Below are positions 1-8,940 of a DNA stretch of 38,669 nucleotides, in pieces. The stretch covers positions 1 to 38,669 of the forward strand of contig CAMKJU010000030.1 in the NCBI GenBank assembly GCA_946413265.1. Direction: 5' to 3'. The position numbers and the translations under genes were made by a program. The DNA is from an uncultured Lentisphaerota bacterium. Its GTDB lineage: Bacteria > Verrucomicrobiota > Kiritimatiellia > RFP12 > UBA1067. The notes under the pieces were generated by a model. It saw only the letters and a list, made by a program, of their open reading frames with translations. It searched no databases and was not told the DNA's origin. The first letter of the stretch is position 1; each line of letters starts with the position of its first letter.

Positions 1-606
1 CAGCACGGCAAGAACACGACGGCGGCGAATCACCCGCGCTTCGCCTTCGCGGGTAACATCGTCCTCCACGAGCCGACGATTGGCGCGCTCGAATGGTGGT
101 GGAGCTACGGGCACGACGCCTTTTGGCTGTCCTCGTGGAAACTTCGCACGCACTACTTCATGCTTGCCCACTCGCGGCGGCTTGAAATCCTCTCCAAGCT
201 CCAGCAGCCTGCGGACGTGCGCCGTGCCGTCAAGGCGTGGTCGTGCGGCGTGGCCGCAACCGACGACGAGCTTTTCCGCGCGCTCATGTACGTGAAGCAC
301 GGATGGGAAAATACCGTGGCAAGCGAGGGCGAGGAGGCGGAGCGGGCAGACCCGGAGCACGAGCTTGATGTGTTGGAAGCGCTTATCGCGGAGGCCGCAG
401 GCAAGAGCGGCATTGCGCCTTCGGAGTTCCGTACGCTCACGCGCTTGCAGAGCGACGCAGTCCTACGCGCGGCGTGCAAGGCGGGCGAGATCCCGGAGCC
501 GTCCACGTCTCGGCTTTACATGAAGTACAAGGCCGTCGTGCGCGAGATCGAGGCGAGGGGCAAGAAGGCCGACGAGGAGGCGGCGGACAATGGCGAACAA
601 GGCTGA
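1..606 (+). CDS. Prophage protein of unknown function, 5'-truncated by window edge
   Basis: The reading frame is open from base 1, so the true start lies outside the window; about 201 residues are visible. It is a charged, mostly helical protein with a Trp-rich stretch near residues 31-45 and an acidic C-terminus. I do not recognise the family. It sits directly before a tape-measure-like gene and overlaps its start by 17 bases. That is the usual place of tail assembly chaperones (the G/GT position of lambda-like phages), so a tail assembly role is possible, but this rests on position only. I see no slippery sequence for a programmed frameshift at the junction. Confidence 0.7.
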   Translation, partial: QHGKNTTAANHPRFAFAGNIVLHEPTIGALEWWWSYGHDAFWLSSWKLRTHYFMLAHSRRLEILSKLQQPADVRRAVKAWSCGVAATDDELFRALMYVKHGWENTVASEGEEAERADPEHELDVLEALIAEAAGKSGIAPSEFRTLTRLQSDAVLRAACKAGEIPEPSTSRLYMKYKAVVREIEARGKKADEEAADNGEQG

Positions 607-1831
607 AATCCGCTTGCAGATCGTGACCGCGCTGGACGCCGCCGGCATCAAGGCGACGCAGCAGCAGATCGACCAGATGGCAAATTCGATTGCGGCGAGC
701 AACAAGAAGATGGGGGCATCCGCGAACGAGGCGGCTGCACGTCTCGGGCGTATGCGCGGCCCCATCGGCAAGCTCACGTCCGCCTTCGGCAATCTCGGCG
801 GCACGATGGGCAAGACCGTTGGCATAGTGGGCATGATCGCGGGCGCGTTCAGCACCGGCGTCGCGGCTGGCACGAAGCTGTGGCAAGCCATCCAGTACAT
901 CCGCAAGGAGTGGTTCCATTACGTCTCGGAGCTCGACAAGGTGAAGAAGGCCAACCGCGCCCTTGCGAAGCAGCGCGAGGCGGACACGGCGGCTTGGACG
1001 AGGCAGATGGAGACGATGAAGGCTGCGCGCGCCGAGGAGGAGGCCGCATCGAAGGCCGCGCTTGCCAGTATCAACGCGGAGGCGGAAGCGTGGCGCACGG
1101 CTGCGCGCGCGAAGGTCGCGTACCTCTCCGCAGGCATGGACGCGGAGGATCAGCGGCTTGAACGTGAGAAGTTCGAGGACGTCCTGGCCCTTCAGGCGAA
1201 CGGATACGGCGAGACGGAGATCCAGCAGGTAGAGGCGATCTACGACGTGCTGAAGGCCGAGCTTGACGTGCGGCGCGAGATGGAGCGCATCGAGGCGAAG
1301 GAAGCCGAGGAGAACGCCAAGGTGCTGGAGCAGCGCAACAAGCTCGCGGAAGCCAGCCAGCGCGAATCAGAGGCTGCCTACTGGCAGATGAAGGTGAGGG
1401 AGCAGATCAAGAAGCTGGAGGAATGGGACTTCGAGGGCGCGGAGCGCACGACCGACAAGGAACGGGACCGCCGTCTCCGTTTTGCGCGGCGCGAGCTCGT
1501 GGCGGCGAACAGGGCACGGCAGCAGGCGGGCGACGAGTATGACGCCATAAGGGCGAAGATGGCGGACGTAGACACGCTGGAGGCCACGCAGGCCTTGCGT
1601 CGTGCCACCGCCATGGATGTCGCGAACCTCGCCCGCGACCGCGCCGCGATGGCGTACGACAAGGCCACGGCGAACGGCGACGCGCTTGGCTTGCAGTTCA
1701 GCGAAGGTTACATCCAGTATGTTCGCCAGTCAACGGAGCAGTCGTACCGCGCGCTCCTTGAAATCCAGCGGAACACGGCGGACTATGACGCGGTTCTTAC
1801 CAAGCTCCTGACGATGAAGGGAGGCGAGTGA
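590..1831 (+). CDS. Tape-measure-like phage tail protein
   Basis: The product has 413 residues. The N-terminus (about 1-60) is an amphipathic helical segment rich in Ala, Gln and Lys. A glycine-rich hydrophobic segment follows at about 62-92, as in tape-measure proteins that carry membrane-active segments. From about 110 to 330 it is almost entirely Ala/Glu/Lys/Arg heptad-like coiled coil. Long helical structure plus an internal hydrophobic segment, upstream of tail-tip genes, is the hallmark of tape-measure proteins, which set tail length. At 413 residues it would be a short one, suggesting a short tail, or it may be one part of a split tape measure. The start is supported by GGAGG at 576-580, nine bases before the ATG. 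Confidence 0.6.
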   Translation: MANKAEIRLQIVTALDAAGIKATQQQIDQMANSIAASNKKMGASANEAAARLGRMRGPIGKLTSAFGNLGGTMGKTVGIVGMIAGAFSTGVAAGTKLWQAIQYIRKEWFHYVSELDKVKKANRALAKQREADTAAWTRQMETMKAARAEEEAASKAALASINAEAEAWRTAARAKVAYLSAGMDAEDQRLEREKFEDVLALQANGYGETEIQQVEAIYDVLKAELDVRREMERIEAKEAEENAKVLEQRNKLAEASQRESEAAYWQMKVREQIKKLEEWDFEGAERTTDKERDRRLRFARRELVAANRARQQAGDEYDAIRAKMADVDTLEATQALRRATAMDVANLARDRAAMAYDKATANGDALGLQFSEGYIQYVRQSTEQSYRALLEIQRNTADYDAVLTKLLTMKGGE

Positions 1832-2229
1832 TGGGATATGCGAACACCACGACCGGCGCGCGCGGCGTAATCCGCAAGAGCGTGATGATGCAATGCCTCG
1901 GCGTGAACGTGTCGCGCACGACCGCGACCGACCAGCAGGGCAACGTAACCGTCCTGTCTGAGGTGCGTGTGCCGATCATCGCCAAGACTACGGAGACGGT
2001 CAAGGAGTTTGTCGGCTTGTCCTCGACAGACGCAGACGGCAACGGCCCGGCTGCGACGGGCCACGGCGAAACGGGCGACAATGCGTATCTGTTCGTCCCG
2101 TACTGCGTCGTGAATACGTCGGGGCAGCAGCCGTTCGTGCAGTACGAGCGGAGCGTGTCCGTGGCGCGCGAGCAGGGCGGCACGCACACGGTGACGGTGA
2201 CAGAGCGCGAATCGGAGATTGTGACATGA
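1831..2229 (+). CDS. Small phage tail-region protein, unknown
   Basis: The product has 132 residues and is predicted to be mostly beta-strand, with many Thr and Val; the C-terminal third alternates Val/Thr/Glu like an edge strand. No family was recognised. The ATG at 1831 overlaps the previous stop by one base (TGATG) and is preceded by GGAGG six bases upstream, so I prefer it to the in-frame GTG at 1828. Its place just after the tape measure suggests a distal tail or baseplate component. Confidence 0.65.
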   Translation: MGYANTTTGARGVIRKSVMMQCLGVNVSRTTATDQQGNVTVLSEVRVPIIAKTTETVKEFVGLSSTDADGNGPAATGHGETGDNAYLFVPYCVVNTSGQQPFVQYERSVSVAREQGGTHTVTVTERESEIVT

Positions 2230-2654
2230 GCTTCCATGTTAAAGATGACTTCAAGGCCGGAGAGCCGATTTCCGCCGTCGGCGCGGGATGGTTCAACAAG
2301 GTCGGCGCGTTTCTGAACAACCTCGTCGGCATGACGGGCCTGAAGATCGACAAGCCCGACAAGCCCAGCCCATCGGCGCCCGTCGTGATAAGCGCGGACG
2401 CGAACGAGACCGCAGTCGGCACGCCGCAGGCCGTAGGCTCGTTCCCCGGCGACAACGGCGTGACGCAGACCGCTGCCCGCCTGTGGACGGCCGGAGGCGC
2501 GAACGGCGCGCAGCTCTACCTGCTCTACAAGGGCGAGTACAACAGCAACGCGGGCATCCACGACCTCTACGCGGCGAAGCTGACAATATCCCCCGATGGG
2601 CGCATTACGCGCATCGACGCGGTGGAGGACACGGGCGTGGAGATTGGAGCGTAA
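2226..2654 (+). CDS. Small phage tail-region protein, unknown
   Basis: The product has 142 residues and starts in a four-base ATGA overlap with the previous gene. The N-terminal half has a short amphipathic helix (about 18-35) followed by a Pro/Ser-rich linker (about 42-50) and a small beta-rich domain. It contains a Gly/Asn-rich stretch typical of tail-tip or fibre-associated proteins. No homologous family was recognised. The tight coupling places it in the same operon as the tape-measure-like gene. Confidence 0.65.
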   Translation: MSFHVKDDFKAGEPISAVGAGWFNKVGAFLNNLVGMTGLKIDKPDKPSPSAPVVISADANETAVGTPQAVGSFPGDNGVTQTAARLWTAGGANGAQLYLLYKGEYNSNAGIHDLYAAKLTISPDGRITRIDAVEDTGVEIGA

Positions 2655-2663
2655 GGAGGCAAC

Positions 2664-3137
2664 ATGGACCAGGTAAACGCCATCATAGACTGCGACGTGA
2701 CGCGGCTCAACTTCCCGCTCCGGCCCTTCTACGCGAAGAGGTACAAGAGCTTTGTCGCGCTCATCCGCAACGCGCCGGCCGACGTGCAGGCCGTGAAGGT
2801 GCGCGTGTGGAAGGCGAACGACGAGAACGTGTACTACGACTTCCCCGCGAACCCGAAGCCCAACGACGAATGGCTGTGCTACATCATCGGCACGGCGTTT
2901 CCCGAATCGGGCGCGTCGCGGTACGAAATACACGCCACCGACGCGAAGGACAACCCGACCGCCATCGGCGGCGGCGAGGTGCTTGTCGGCGCGTTCGCCT
3001 ACACGAACGTCCCCGCGACGCCGGGAGCCGAGGTGACGGTAGACACCATCCACGACGCCAACGGCAACGTGTACATCATCAAGGCCGTGTTCGACGGCGA
3101 GAACTGGACTTCGCAGATCGAGGAGGAAAACCCGTGA
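2664..3137 (+). CDS. Beta-rich phage baseplate/tail-tip-like protein
   Basis: The product has 157 residues. Residues 1-110 alternate short beta-strands in a pattern reminiscent of the N-terminal domain of BppU-like or other 'upper baseplate' proteins: an 'R-N-x-P' opening, then strands carrying paired aromatic residues. I cannot confirm that family by eye. An RBS-like AAGGAGG lies before the ATG. The stop codon overlaps the GTG start of the next gene, which encodes a signal-peptide protein. The same order (beta domain, then signal peptide) appears as one continuous frame at 7051-8940. Confidence 0.6.
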   Translation: MDQVNAIIDCDVTRLNFPLRPFYAKRYKSFVALIRNAPADVQAVKVRVWKANDENVYYDFPANPKPNDEWLCYIIGTAFPESGASRYEIHATDAKDNPTAIGGGEVLVGAFAYTNVPATPGAEVTVDTIHDANGNVYIIKAVFDGENWTSQIEEENP

Positions 3138-3646
3138 AGAAGCTACTGGCCATCATGGCGGCCGCCGCCGCGTTCGCGTTCGCGGTGTACGCCGCGTCCC
3201 CCGCCGCCACGCAGGCGTGGGTGATCAAGTATTGCGCCGACTACGGCATGACGGCGTCCACCAACGCGAACGGCACCGCGTACACCTACGCGGGCACGGA
3301 GGAGACCATTTCGTTCCAGCTCGTGAAGCCGACGGCGTTTACCCTCGTCGCCGCAGACTGCGACAGCTTCGCCATCCAAAGCGGAGTGACGAACGGGATG
3401 CGCTTTGCATACTTCTCTGATTCGGCCTACGTGAACGAACCGGCGAAGAGGTACATCCGCGTCACGACCAACCCCGTGACCGACGAGCGCACGTTCATCT
3501 ACAACTCGTGGACGGGCACCGTGTTCGGCGCGAAGATGTGGATGACCGACGTGCAGACCAACCGCCATTTCCGCATCTACTCGACGCGCATCTTTGAGGA
3601 CGAGGCCCATTCAATCACAAATGGCTACTCCGGAGGTGTTCAATGA
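3134..3646 (+). CDS. Exported prophage protein with Sec signal peptide
   Basis: I place the start at GTG 3134, in a GTGA overlap with the previous stop and preceded by GAGGAGG. This gives 170 residues. The frame is open much further upstream, but that part runs across two other genes. Residues 1-21 form a textbook Sec signal peptide: K2 and K3, an Ala/Phe/Val hydrophobic core, then Val-Tyr-Ala before a likely cleavage site near residue 21. The mature part is Thr/Tyr-rich and beta-structured, with no recognised family. A signal peptide on a gene embedded in a phage tail operon is odd; the same feature recurs in several later genes. Confidence 0.65.
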   Translation: MKKLLAIMAAAAAFAFAVYAASPAATQAWVIKYCADYGMTASTNANGTAYTYAGTEETISFQLVKPTAFTLVAADCDSFAIQSGVTNGMRFAYFSDSAYVNEPAKRYIRVTTNPVTDERTFIYNSWTGTVFGAKMWMTDVQTNRHFRIYSTRIFEDEAHSITNGYSGGVQ

Positions 3647-5841
3647 AGGGACTAACGGCAATCATCGCGGCCGCGTGCGCCGTATTCGCAGCCGTCTGCC
3701 ACGCGGCGGACGGGGAGCAGCAATATGTCAACTCCGACGCGAAGAATGTAGGATACGAAGAGCCGACATCGTACACGGCGAAGTTTGACATTATCAAGAA
3801 GGATGGTTCGATTCAGACATACGACTGCCCCGTGTCTGCGCAGAACTTCCAAGCCGACATCGACGCCGCATTTGGGAGACTGTCCGGCTACAATGTCAAC
3901 TCCGTCGCGCTGAACGCCCTGCGCGCGCTCGCGGACGTGGAGATGCTGCGCGAGTACGACAAGTATCTCGGCAACAGGATAGACGCGCTGGAGCAGTCTG
4001 CAAACGCGGCGTTCGCAAGCATCGACAAGGTAAAGGTCGTGGACGATCACGGCAACCAGATCGAGACGCTTTTCAAGCTCGTGAAGGAAGGATCGGAGGT
4101 CGAAGTCTCGACAGCTGGCGTGCCGGTAGACGGAAGATCGGTTGACTTCACGGGCGCATCCACCGACCCGAACACGCCCGCTCCGATAGAGGTGAAGGGT
4201 TTCGGCGCCAACGCCGATAGTCCGTGGATGATACCGCATCCGCTCAACGGCGCGATGCACTGGGGACACGTCTCCATGTTGGCTGACAAAAAGTCGATAG
4301 AAGCCACATACGGCTCGACTGACATATTCAGATACACCTTCGGCCTGAAGGGATGGGACACGCCTACGGCGGATTCCGTGAAGTGCGACGACGCGCTTTC
4401 AAGCCAACTACTAACGGGTGATGGGACGCACCACGTTGTCACGCGACTGAACAACGGCACGCTCCACTACACGCCGGTCGGCAAGCTGTCCGTAATGTCT
4501 CCCGACGATTCGACGATCACCACGAACGCGGCGAACGGAGCGACGGAGACCGGCAAGGCTTCCCTCTACGGGTACAACCTCGACGCAACCGGCTCGGGCT
4601 ACATCCCCAGCAAGGGTAGCGACGGCGGCGCGCTGACGTGGCTCAACCCCGCCGACATGGTGGACGGCACGTCTCTCGCACAGGCCACGACGGGCAGCGG
4701 GAAGAAGGTTTGGGAGGTGAAGGACGCGCACTCCTACGCCGGGGCGCAGGCGCGCCACTACTTCGGCACGGGCGACGATTCCGCGCTCGGCTGGCACGAG
4801 CTGCCGAACGTCACTACGAACAACGTGGTCGGCGACGAGAAGACGATCTCGTCCACCTTCGACCAGACGGGCGAGACGAAGATATTTGGCCTAAAGGGCT
4901 TCCCGACGAGCGGAACCCTCCTTGCGCTCGCGTGCAAGGGCGGAGACCTTCTCTACATCCCGTTCCCCGCCGGTGGCGGCACAAACATCGTTGCCGTAGA
5001 TGATTTGTCCGTATCGTCGAACGCCATGGGGCGGCTCCAGCTGAACGGATGGGAGACGCAGGGCGCGTGCAGCGAGAATGCGGCGGAGATACTTGCGGGC
5101 GGCGAGGCGACGGCCCAATCCAAGCACGAGATCGTCACGCGCTACGGCGGCGCGGGAGGCAGCATCCACTATCTGCCGTTCGACGTGTTCCCGCACCCCA
5201 ACACCGACGATTTCACCATCGACCCCGGCACCAAGGCGTTCACCATCAAGGGCGAAGAGGGCAAGTTCCTCTGCGGCACGGCACAGGGCGGCGTCGAGTG
5301 GAAGCCCACAAACGGCGTTGACGGGGCAAGCATAGTCCTTGCCGAAAACGTGGCTGCCTTAAACGGCTTCGCCGGTGCAGCCCCGGGCATGATGCCGTTC
5401 AAGGATGACGGCGGAAAGCTCGCGTGGCGCGAACAGGCACCCGTCGCCGTTGACCGCGTGAGCGTCGTGACGAACCAAGACAGGGAGATCACCCTGAACG
5501 GCTTTAGCATCGCATCGGACAACGCGGTGCCGTTCAAGTCAAACGGCGTCCTTGTGTGGGGCTCTGTCGCAGCCATAACGAACCGAATAGTGGCGGGCGC
5601 CGGCATCAACGTGACGGACAACGGCGAGGGCACGCTGACGATCTCGGCGAAGGCGCTCGACACGAACGGCGGGACGGCGACCTATCAGACGCTTACCGTT
5701 GTCACGTCGGTGCAATACAACCCGTCAACGCACAAGTTCCAATGCAAGACGCGGCAGATTACCTTCCTTGGCTCAGCGCAGGCCGAAAGCGGCTGGACTG
5801 ACGTGTTCGAAGCGACGTCCCACAAAGGAGAGCACCAGTGA
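3643..5841 (+). CDS. Large exported repeat protein, tail-fibre/adhesin-like
   Basis: The product has 732 residues. Residues 1-22 form a Sec signal peptide (one Lys, then an Ile/Ala/Val core ending in His-Ala-Ala). A helical segment follows to about residue 150. The remainder holds seven or more degenerate repeats of a Leu-x-Gly-Phe/Trp/Tyr motif, often followed by a 'proline ... glycine-glycine ... leucine-x-tryptophan' element, near residues 228, 305, 420, 465, 535, 575 and 625. Such repeats suit an elongated beta fibre that contacts a surface. The ATG has GGAGG six bases upstream and overlaps the previous stop (ATGA). The role is inferred from repeats and position; no known fibre domain was identified. 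Confidence 0.65.
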   Translation: MKGLTAIIAAACAVFAAVCHAADGEQQYVNSDAKNVGYEEPTSYTAKFDIIKKDGSIQTYDCPVSAQNFQADIDAAFGRLSGYNVNSVALNALRALADVEMLREYDKYLGNRIDALEQSANAAFASIDKVKVVDDHGNQIETLFKLVKEGSEVEVSTAGVPVDGRSVDFTGASTDPNTPAPIEVKGFGANADSPWMIPHPLNGAMHWGHVSMLADKKSIEATYGSTDIFRYTFGLKGWDTPTADSVKCDDALSSQLLTGDGTHHVVTRLNNGTLHYTPVGKLSVMSPDDSTITTNAANGATETGKASLYGYNLDATGSGYIPSKGSDGGALTWLNPADMVDGTSLAQATTGSGKKVWEVKDAHSYAGAQARHYFGTGDDSALGWHELPNVTTNNVVGDEKTISSTFDQTGETKIFGLKGFPTSGTLLALACKGGDLLYIPFPAGGGTNIVAVDDLSVSSNAMGRLQLNGWETQGACSENAAEILAGGEATAQSKHEIVTRYGGAGGSIHYLPFDVFPHPNTDDFTIDPGTKAFTIKGEEGKFLCGTAQGGVEWKPTNGVDGASIVLAENVAALNGFAGAAPGMMPFKDDGGKLAWREQAPVAVDRVSVVTNQDREITLNGFSIASDNAVPFKSNGVLVWGSVAAITNRIVAGAGINVTDNGEGTLTISAKALDTNGGTATYQTLTVVTSVQYNPSTHKFQCKTRQITFLGSAQAESGWTDVFEATSHKGEHQ

Positions 5842-7028
5842 TGCGCCTTGCTTCCATACTTGCCTTCGCGGTGCCGTTCGCCGCCTGTGCGTTCAGCGTG
5901 CAGGTGTCGCTTACCGGGCGCGATTCGGGCGGCGAGTGGTTCTCCATGTCCGCAGAGCGAAGCGGCGGCGCGTTTGGCGGGTACTGGAACGGGCGGACGA
6001 TCTTCTTCGGTCGTGGCGAGATGTACAACCACCACCAGGTCGGGGCGATGATCATGTTCCCCATCGACATGATAAACGACAATGCAGAGGGGAAGATTAA
6101 AATAGTCCCCGCGTACCTTGACGGTTCCATTCCCAGTATGGGCGGTTGGTATCAGTCAGATCCCTCAGTCTCGGTTGATTTGAGCGACGCGGAGGCGTAC
6201 CCGTTCGGCAACTTCAATTTCGCTTGGGGCAACGCCGCGTGGTCGAACTGCGTGCTCACGGTGCGCGGCAATCCCTACTCGCTCATCGTCAACAACACGG
6301 CCACCGCTAGGACGATAAACGGCGTGGAGATTGACGCCTTCGCGGGCAAGGAACTTCTTTTCCCGCTCATCCTCTACATGACCCATGATGCGAATCTCTC
6401 GTTTTACGATCTCGACAGCGGCCTGCCCCTTGCGGCGGAATATAAAGAAAGTCGGTATTATTCGCTCATGTGGGCGGGGAACATCGAACTTCGGGACGGC
6501 AGCGCGCCGAGCGCGATACCCGCCGCGACGAACCTCAACCAGATCATGTACGCCGACATAAAAGGCGGCAGCACGGTGGACAAGGTGCTTTACGCCGAGA
6601 ACGGCAGGCCGGTGTATGCGGGCGTAGTCTCCATATCCACGAACATACAGCTTTGCACCTGGTGGGAGTTCACACAAGGAGAATGGGGAAACCCACGGGC
6701 GAAGATAAACGGCGAGGTCGTGTGCGACGGCCATTCCACGGACCACCTCATAGCCTACACCGTAAACACCGGCACGATTCACGCGAGCGAAATGTCGGGC
6801 AAGGCATCCTTTACCTTCACCATGTCGCAAGACCCGGTGGGCAACTATGCCGGCGGCGCGTGCGTGTTCAAGTGCTGGGACGCCGAAAGCGGAGCAACCA
6901 AGGAAGGTTACGCGGCGACGCCAGATGCGCACAGGGCGGCCATAAGCGGCAACACGTCAACGATTGCGACATTCCGGGTCACGATAAACAAGTACACCGG
7001 AGACTGGAAGGTTGAACCCGTAAACTGA
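5841..7028 (+). CDS. Exported beta-rich prophage protein
   Basis: The product has 395 residues. The ATG at 5841 overlaps the previous stop by one base (TGATG); I prefer it to an in-frame GTG three bases earlier because it follows GGAG. Residues 1-17 look like a short Sec signal peptide with Ala-Cys-Ala before the likely cleavage site. The mature protein is rich in Gly, Asn, Tyr and Thr and predicted to be beta-structured, with several 'Trp-Gly/Asn' turns. No family was recognised. It may be part of the same surface or tail-tip structure as its neighbours. Confidence 0.6.
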   Translation: MRLASILAFAVPFAACAFSVQVSLTGRDSGGEWFSMSAERSGGAFGGYWNGRTIFFGRGEMYNHHQVGAMIMFPIDMINDNAEGKIKIVPAYLDGSIPSMGGWYQSDPSVSVDLSDAEAYPFGNFNFAWGNAAWSNCVLTVRGNPYSLIVNNTATARTINGVEIDAFAGKELLFPLILYMTHDANLSFYDLDSGLPLAAEYKESRYYSLMWAGNIELRDGSAPSAIPAATNLNQIMYADIKGGSTVDKVLYAENGRPVYAGVVSISTNIQLCTWWEFTQGEWGNPRAKINGEVVCDGHSTDHLIAYTVNTGTIHASEMSGKASFTFTMSQDPVGNYAGGACVFKCWDAESGATKEGYAATPDAHRAAISGNTSTIATFRVTINKYTGDWKVEPVN

Positions 7029-7050
7029 ACAAACGAGGAGGACACTTAGA

Positions 7051-8940
7051 ATGGCAATACCGGCAATCCTACAGGGCGACGACAGCGGCGCGATCACCAT
7101 TGCGCTCGCGGACGGCCACACATACGACGGCGCGACGCTCGTAGTGGTGTTCAACGGCGTGTCCCGCCAATATACGAACCTCACGGCGGGCGGCTCGGTG
7201 TCGCTCGTCTTCACGGCGGAGGAAACGGCGGGGATGCCTCTCGGCACGGCACCCTTGCTGATGCGGCTTGTCGGCGCGAACGGCGGCGTGGAGACCGTAG
7301 GCAACGCCGCCGCGCGCATCAAGGTGACGGACTGCGTCGCGGAGGTGAGCGCGGGCGGCTCGTTCGCGGTGACGCCGGGCGGCAACCCGCTGGAGGGCGT
7401 GGCGGGCCTCGGGACGCGCTACACGGGCGACCAGCTCCGGGCGAAGATCAACGAGGTCATTGCGAAGCTCGGCGGGACGGTGGCTGCGCTCCTTCTGTGC
7501 GCGCTGCCTTGCCTCGGCGACGTGCTGGAGGTTCAGACTGCCCCGCTCGGCGGGATATACAGCGACGAGCGCGTTGTCACCAACGTGACGTTCGACGCGT
7601 CCGCCGTCGTGCCGGGGGATTACGCGAACGTGAGCAACGCGGCAATGAACGCCGTGCAGCAAGGGAGCCGGAACTGGATGGATGTGGAAAGAAAAATGGG
7701 GGCGATTGCCGCAACTGATGACGAGTTTATTCCGTGGTGCTTCATGGGCAGCGCCTATTTTGCGGACGAATTGGTCTGGCCGGGCGACGGTTACAATTAC
7801 CACCTCGTCTATGACGAATCGGCGATGCGCTGGATAACGTGGTACGCCCCTCCGGGTAGTGAAGACATGATTGACGAGGAGGCCGGGCGTTTTCTCACGC
7901 AAGAGGACATCGCCTATCTCTCCGACATACCCGCCCAGCAAGACCTCTCCGGTTACGCCACGAAGAGGTATGCTGACGGCGCGGCGTCATCGGCCGTCAC
8001 GCCCGTGTCAAACAAGGTCGAGACGACAGCGGCGATAGTTGACTCGTGGGAGTCTTACTGGGGCGCGACGAACGTTGAATTGCAGGTTACGAACTACTAC
8101 GGCAACACGACGGGCGCGCTCCCCCGCCTGCGCATTAGGGAGTTCCGCGACGGGCATTGGACGAACGTGTGGGATGAGATAGACAAGTTCATTGCGTGCA
8201 AGGCGGAGATACTTCACGACGTAGCGCAGAGCAACGAGACCGTCCTTGCGGCAGTCAAGGCAAAATACTCGCCGAAGGCGTGGGGCGCGTACACGGACAA
8301 GGGCACCACGAACGTGATACCGAACAGCGTGTACATGTCCTCGCCGGAGACCTACTTCGGCGGCGGCACGGAGTTCCAGCGCGTAGCGGTCGGCAGCGGC
8401 GCGGTGAGCGTCCTCGTGGACAGGGGCGCGCTCGCGAAGACCACGGGGGAGCCGGGGACGTTCAGGTTCCAGGACGCGGGCGGCACGAATTACTTTGGAT
8501 TCGTCAAGAGCGATTCCTACACCATCGGGTGCCGGACGGACGGCATATCCGTGGGCGCGGGGAACGCAATCACCCTGCGGTACGACGTGATTATGTCGGG
8601 CGAGGACGTGCCAGTAGTCTACTGGAAGCAGAAACTGGAAGACCCGACGCCGTGGGCGCAGTTGAACAACCCCGACGGCACGGCTGCGGACGGCGCGCCC
8701 TACGTCGTGACGTGGTTGCAGGACGGTGGTTCCTACTACGCGACCGTCAACTGCGGTGGAAGCCCTAGCGGATTCTTCGTGGCGGAAACGAGTGTTGCGG
8801 GCGACGTGGTTTGGGAAACCAACATGAAGGCGCGTCTCGGCGGCGGCATCGAGTGTACCAACACGGCGACGCATGTAAACGGCGTGATTCGTCCGTCGTA
8901 CAACGGCAGCACGGTGACGTGGGAATGGAGGGCGCGATGA
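7051..8940 (+). CDS. Composite phage tail-tip protein with internal signal-like segment
   Basis: The product has 629 residues. Residues 1-130 form a small beta-domain of the kind seen in baseplate or receptor-binding adaptor proteins. Residues 137-156 are a short basic start followed by an uninterrupted hydrophobic run ending in Cys-Leu-Gly-Asp, which reads like a signal peptide in the middle of the chain. Residues 157-629 are Gly/Asn/Thr/Trp-rich and fibre-like. A plausible internal GTG at 7480 lacks a good RBS and basic residues, so I keep a single gene starting at ATG 7051, which has GAGGAGG upstream. It may be a fusion of two genes equivalent to 2664-3137 and 3134-3646. Confidence 0.65.
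   Translation: MAIPAILQGDDSGAITIALADGHTYDGATLVVVFNGVSRQYTNLTAGGSVSLVFTAEETAGMPLGTAPLLMRLVGANGGVETVGNAAARIKVTDCVAEVSAGGSFAVTPGGNPLEGVAGLGTRYTGDQLRAKINEVIAKLGGTVAALLLCALPCLGDVLEVQTAPLGGIYSDERVVTNVTFDASAVVPGDYANVSNAAMNAVQQGSRNWMDVERKMGAIAATDDEFIPWCFMGSAYFADELVWPGDGYNYHLVYDESAMRWITWYAPPGSEDMIDEEAGRFLTQEDIAYLSDIPAQQDLSGYATKRYADGAASSAVTPVSNKVETTAAIVDSWESYWGATNVELQVTNYYGNTTGALPRLRIREFRDGHWTNVWDEIDKFIACKAEILHDVAQSNETVLAAVKAKYSPKAWGAYTDKGTTNVIPNSVYMSSPETYFGGGTEFQRVAVGSGAVSVLVDRGALAKTTGEPGTFRFQDAGGTNYFGFVKSDSYTIGCRTDGISVGAGNAITLRYDVIMSGEDVPVVYWKQKLEDPTPWAQLNNPDGTAADGAPYVVTWLQDGGSYYATVNCGGSPSGFFVAETSVAGDVVWETNMKARLGGGIECTNTATHVNGVIRPSYNGSTVTWEWRAR

Noticed and set aside
1797..3053. A 418-residue minus-strand frame across three small phage genes
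   Set aside because: Composition is antisense-like, and the plus strand shows tightly coupled starts with RBSs.
2288..3133. Long open frame upstream of the exported protein at 3134
   Set aside because: It runs through two other genes out of frame and is Arg-rich; the GTG at 3134 begins a textbook signal peptide.
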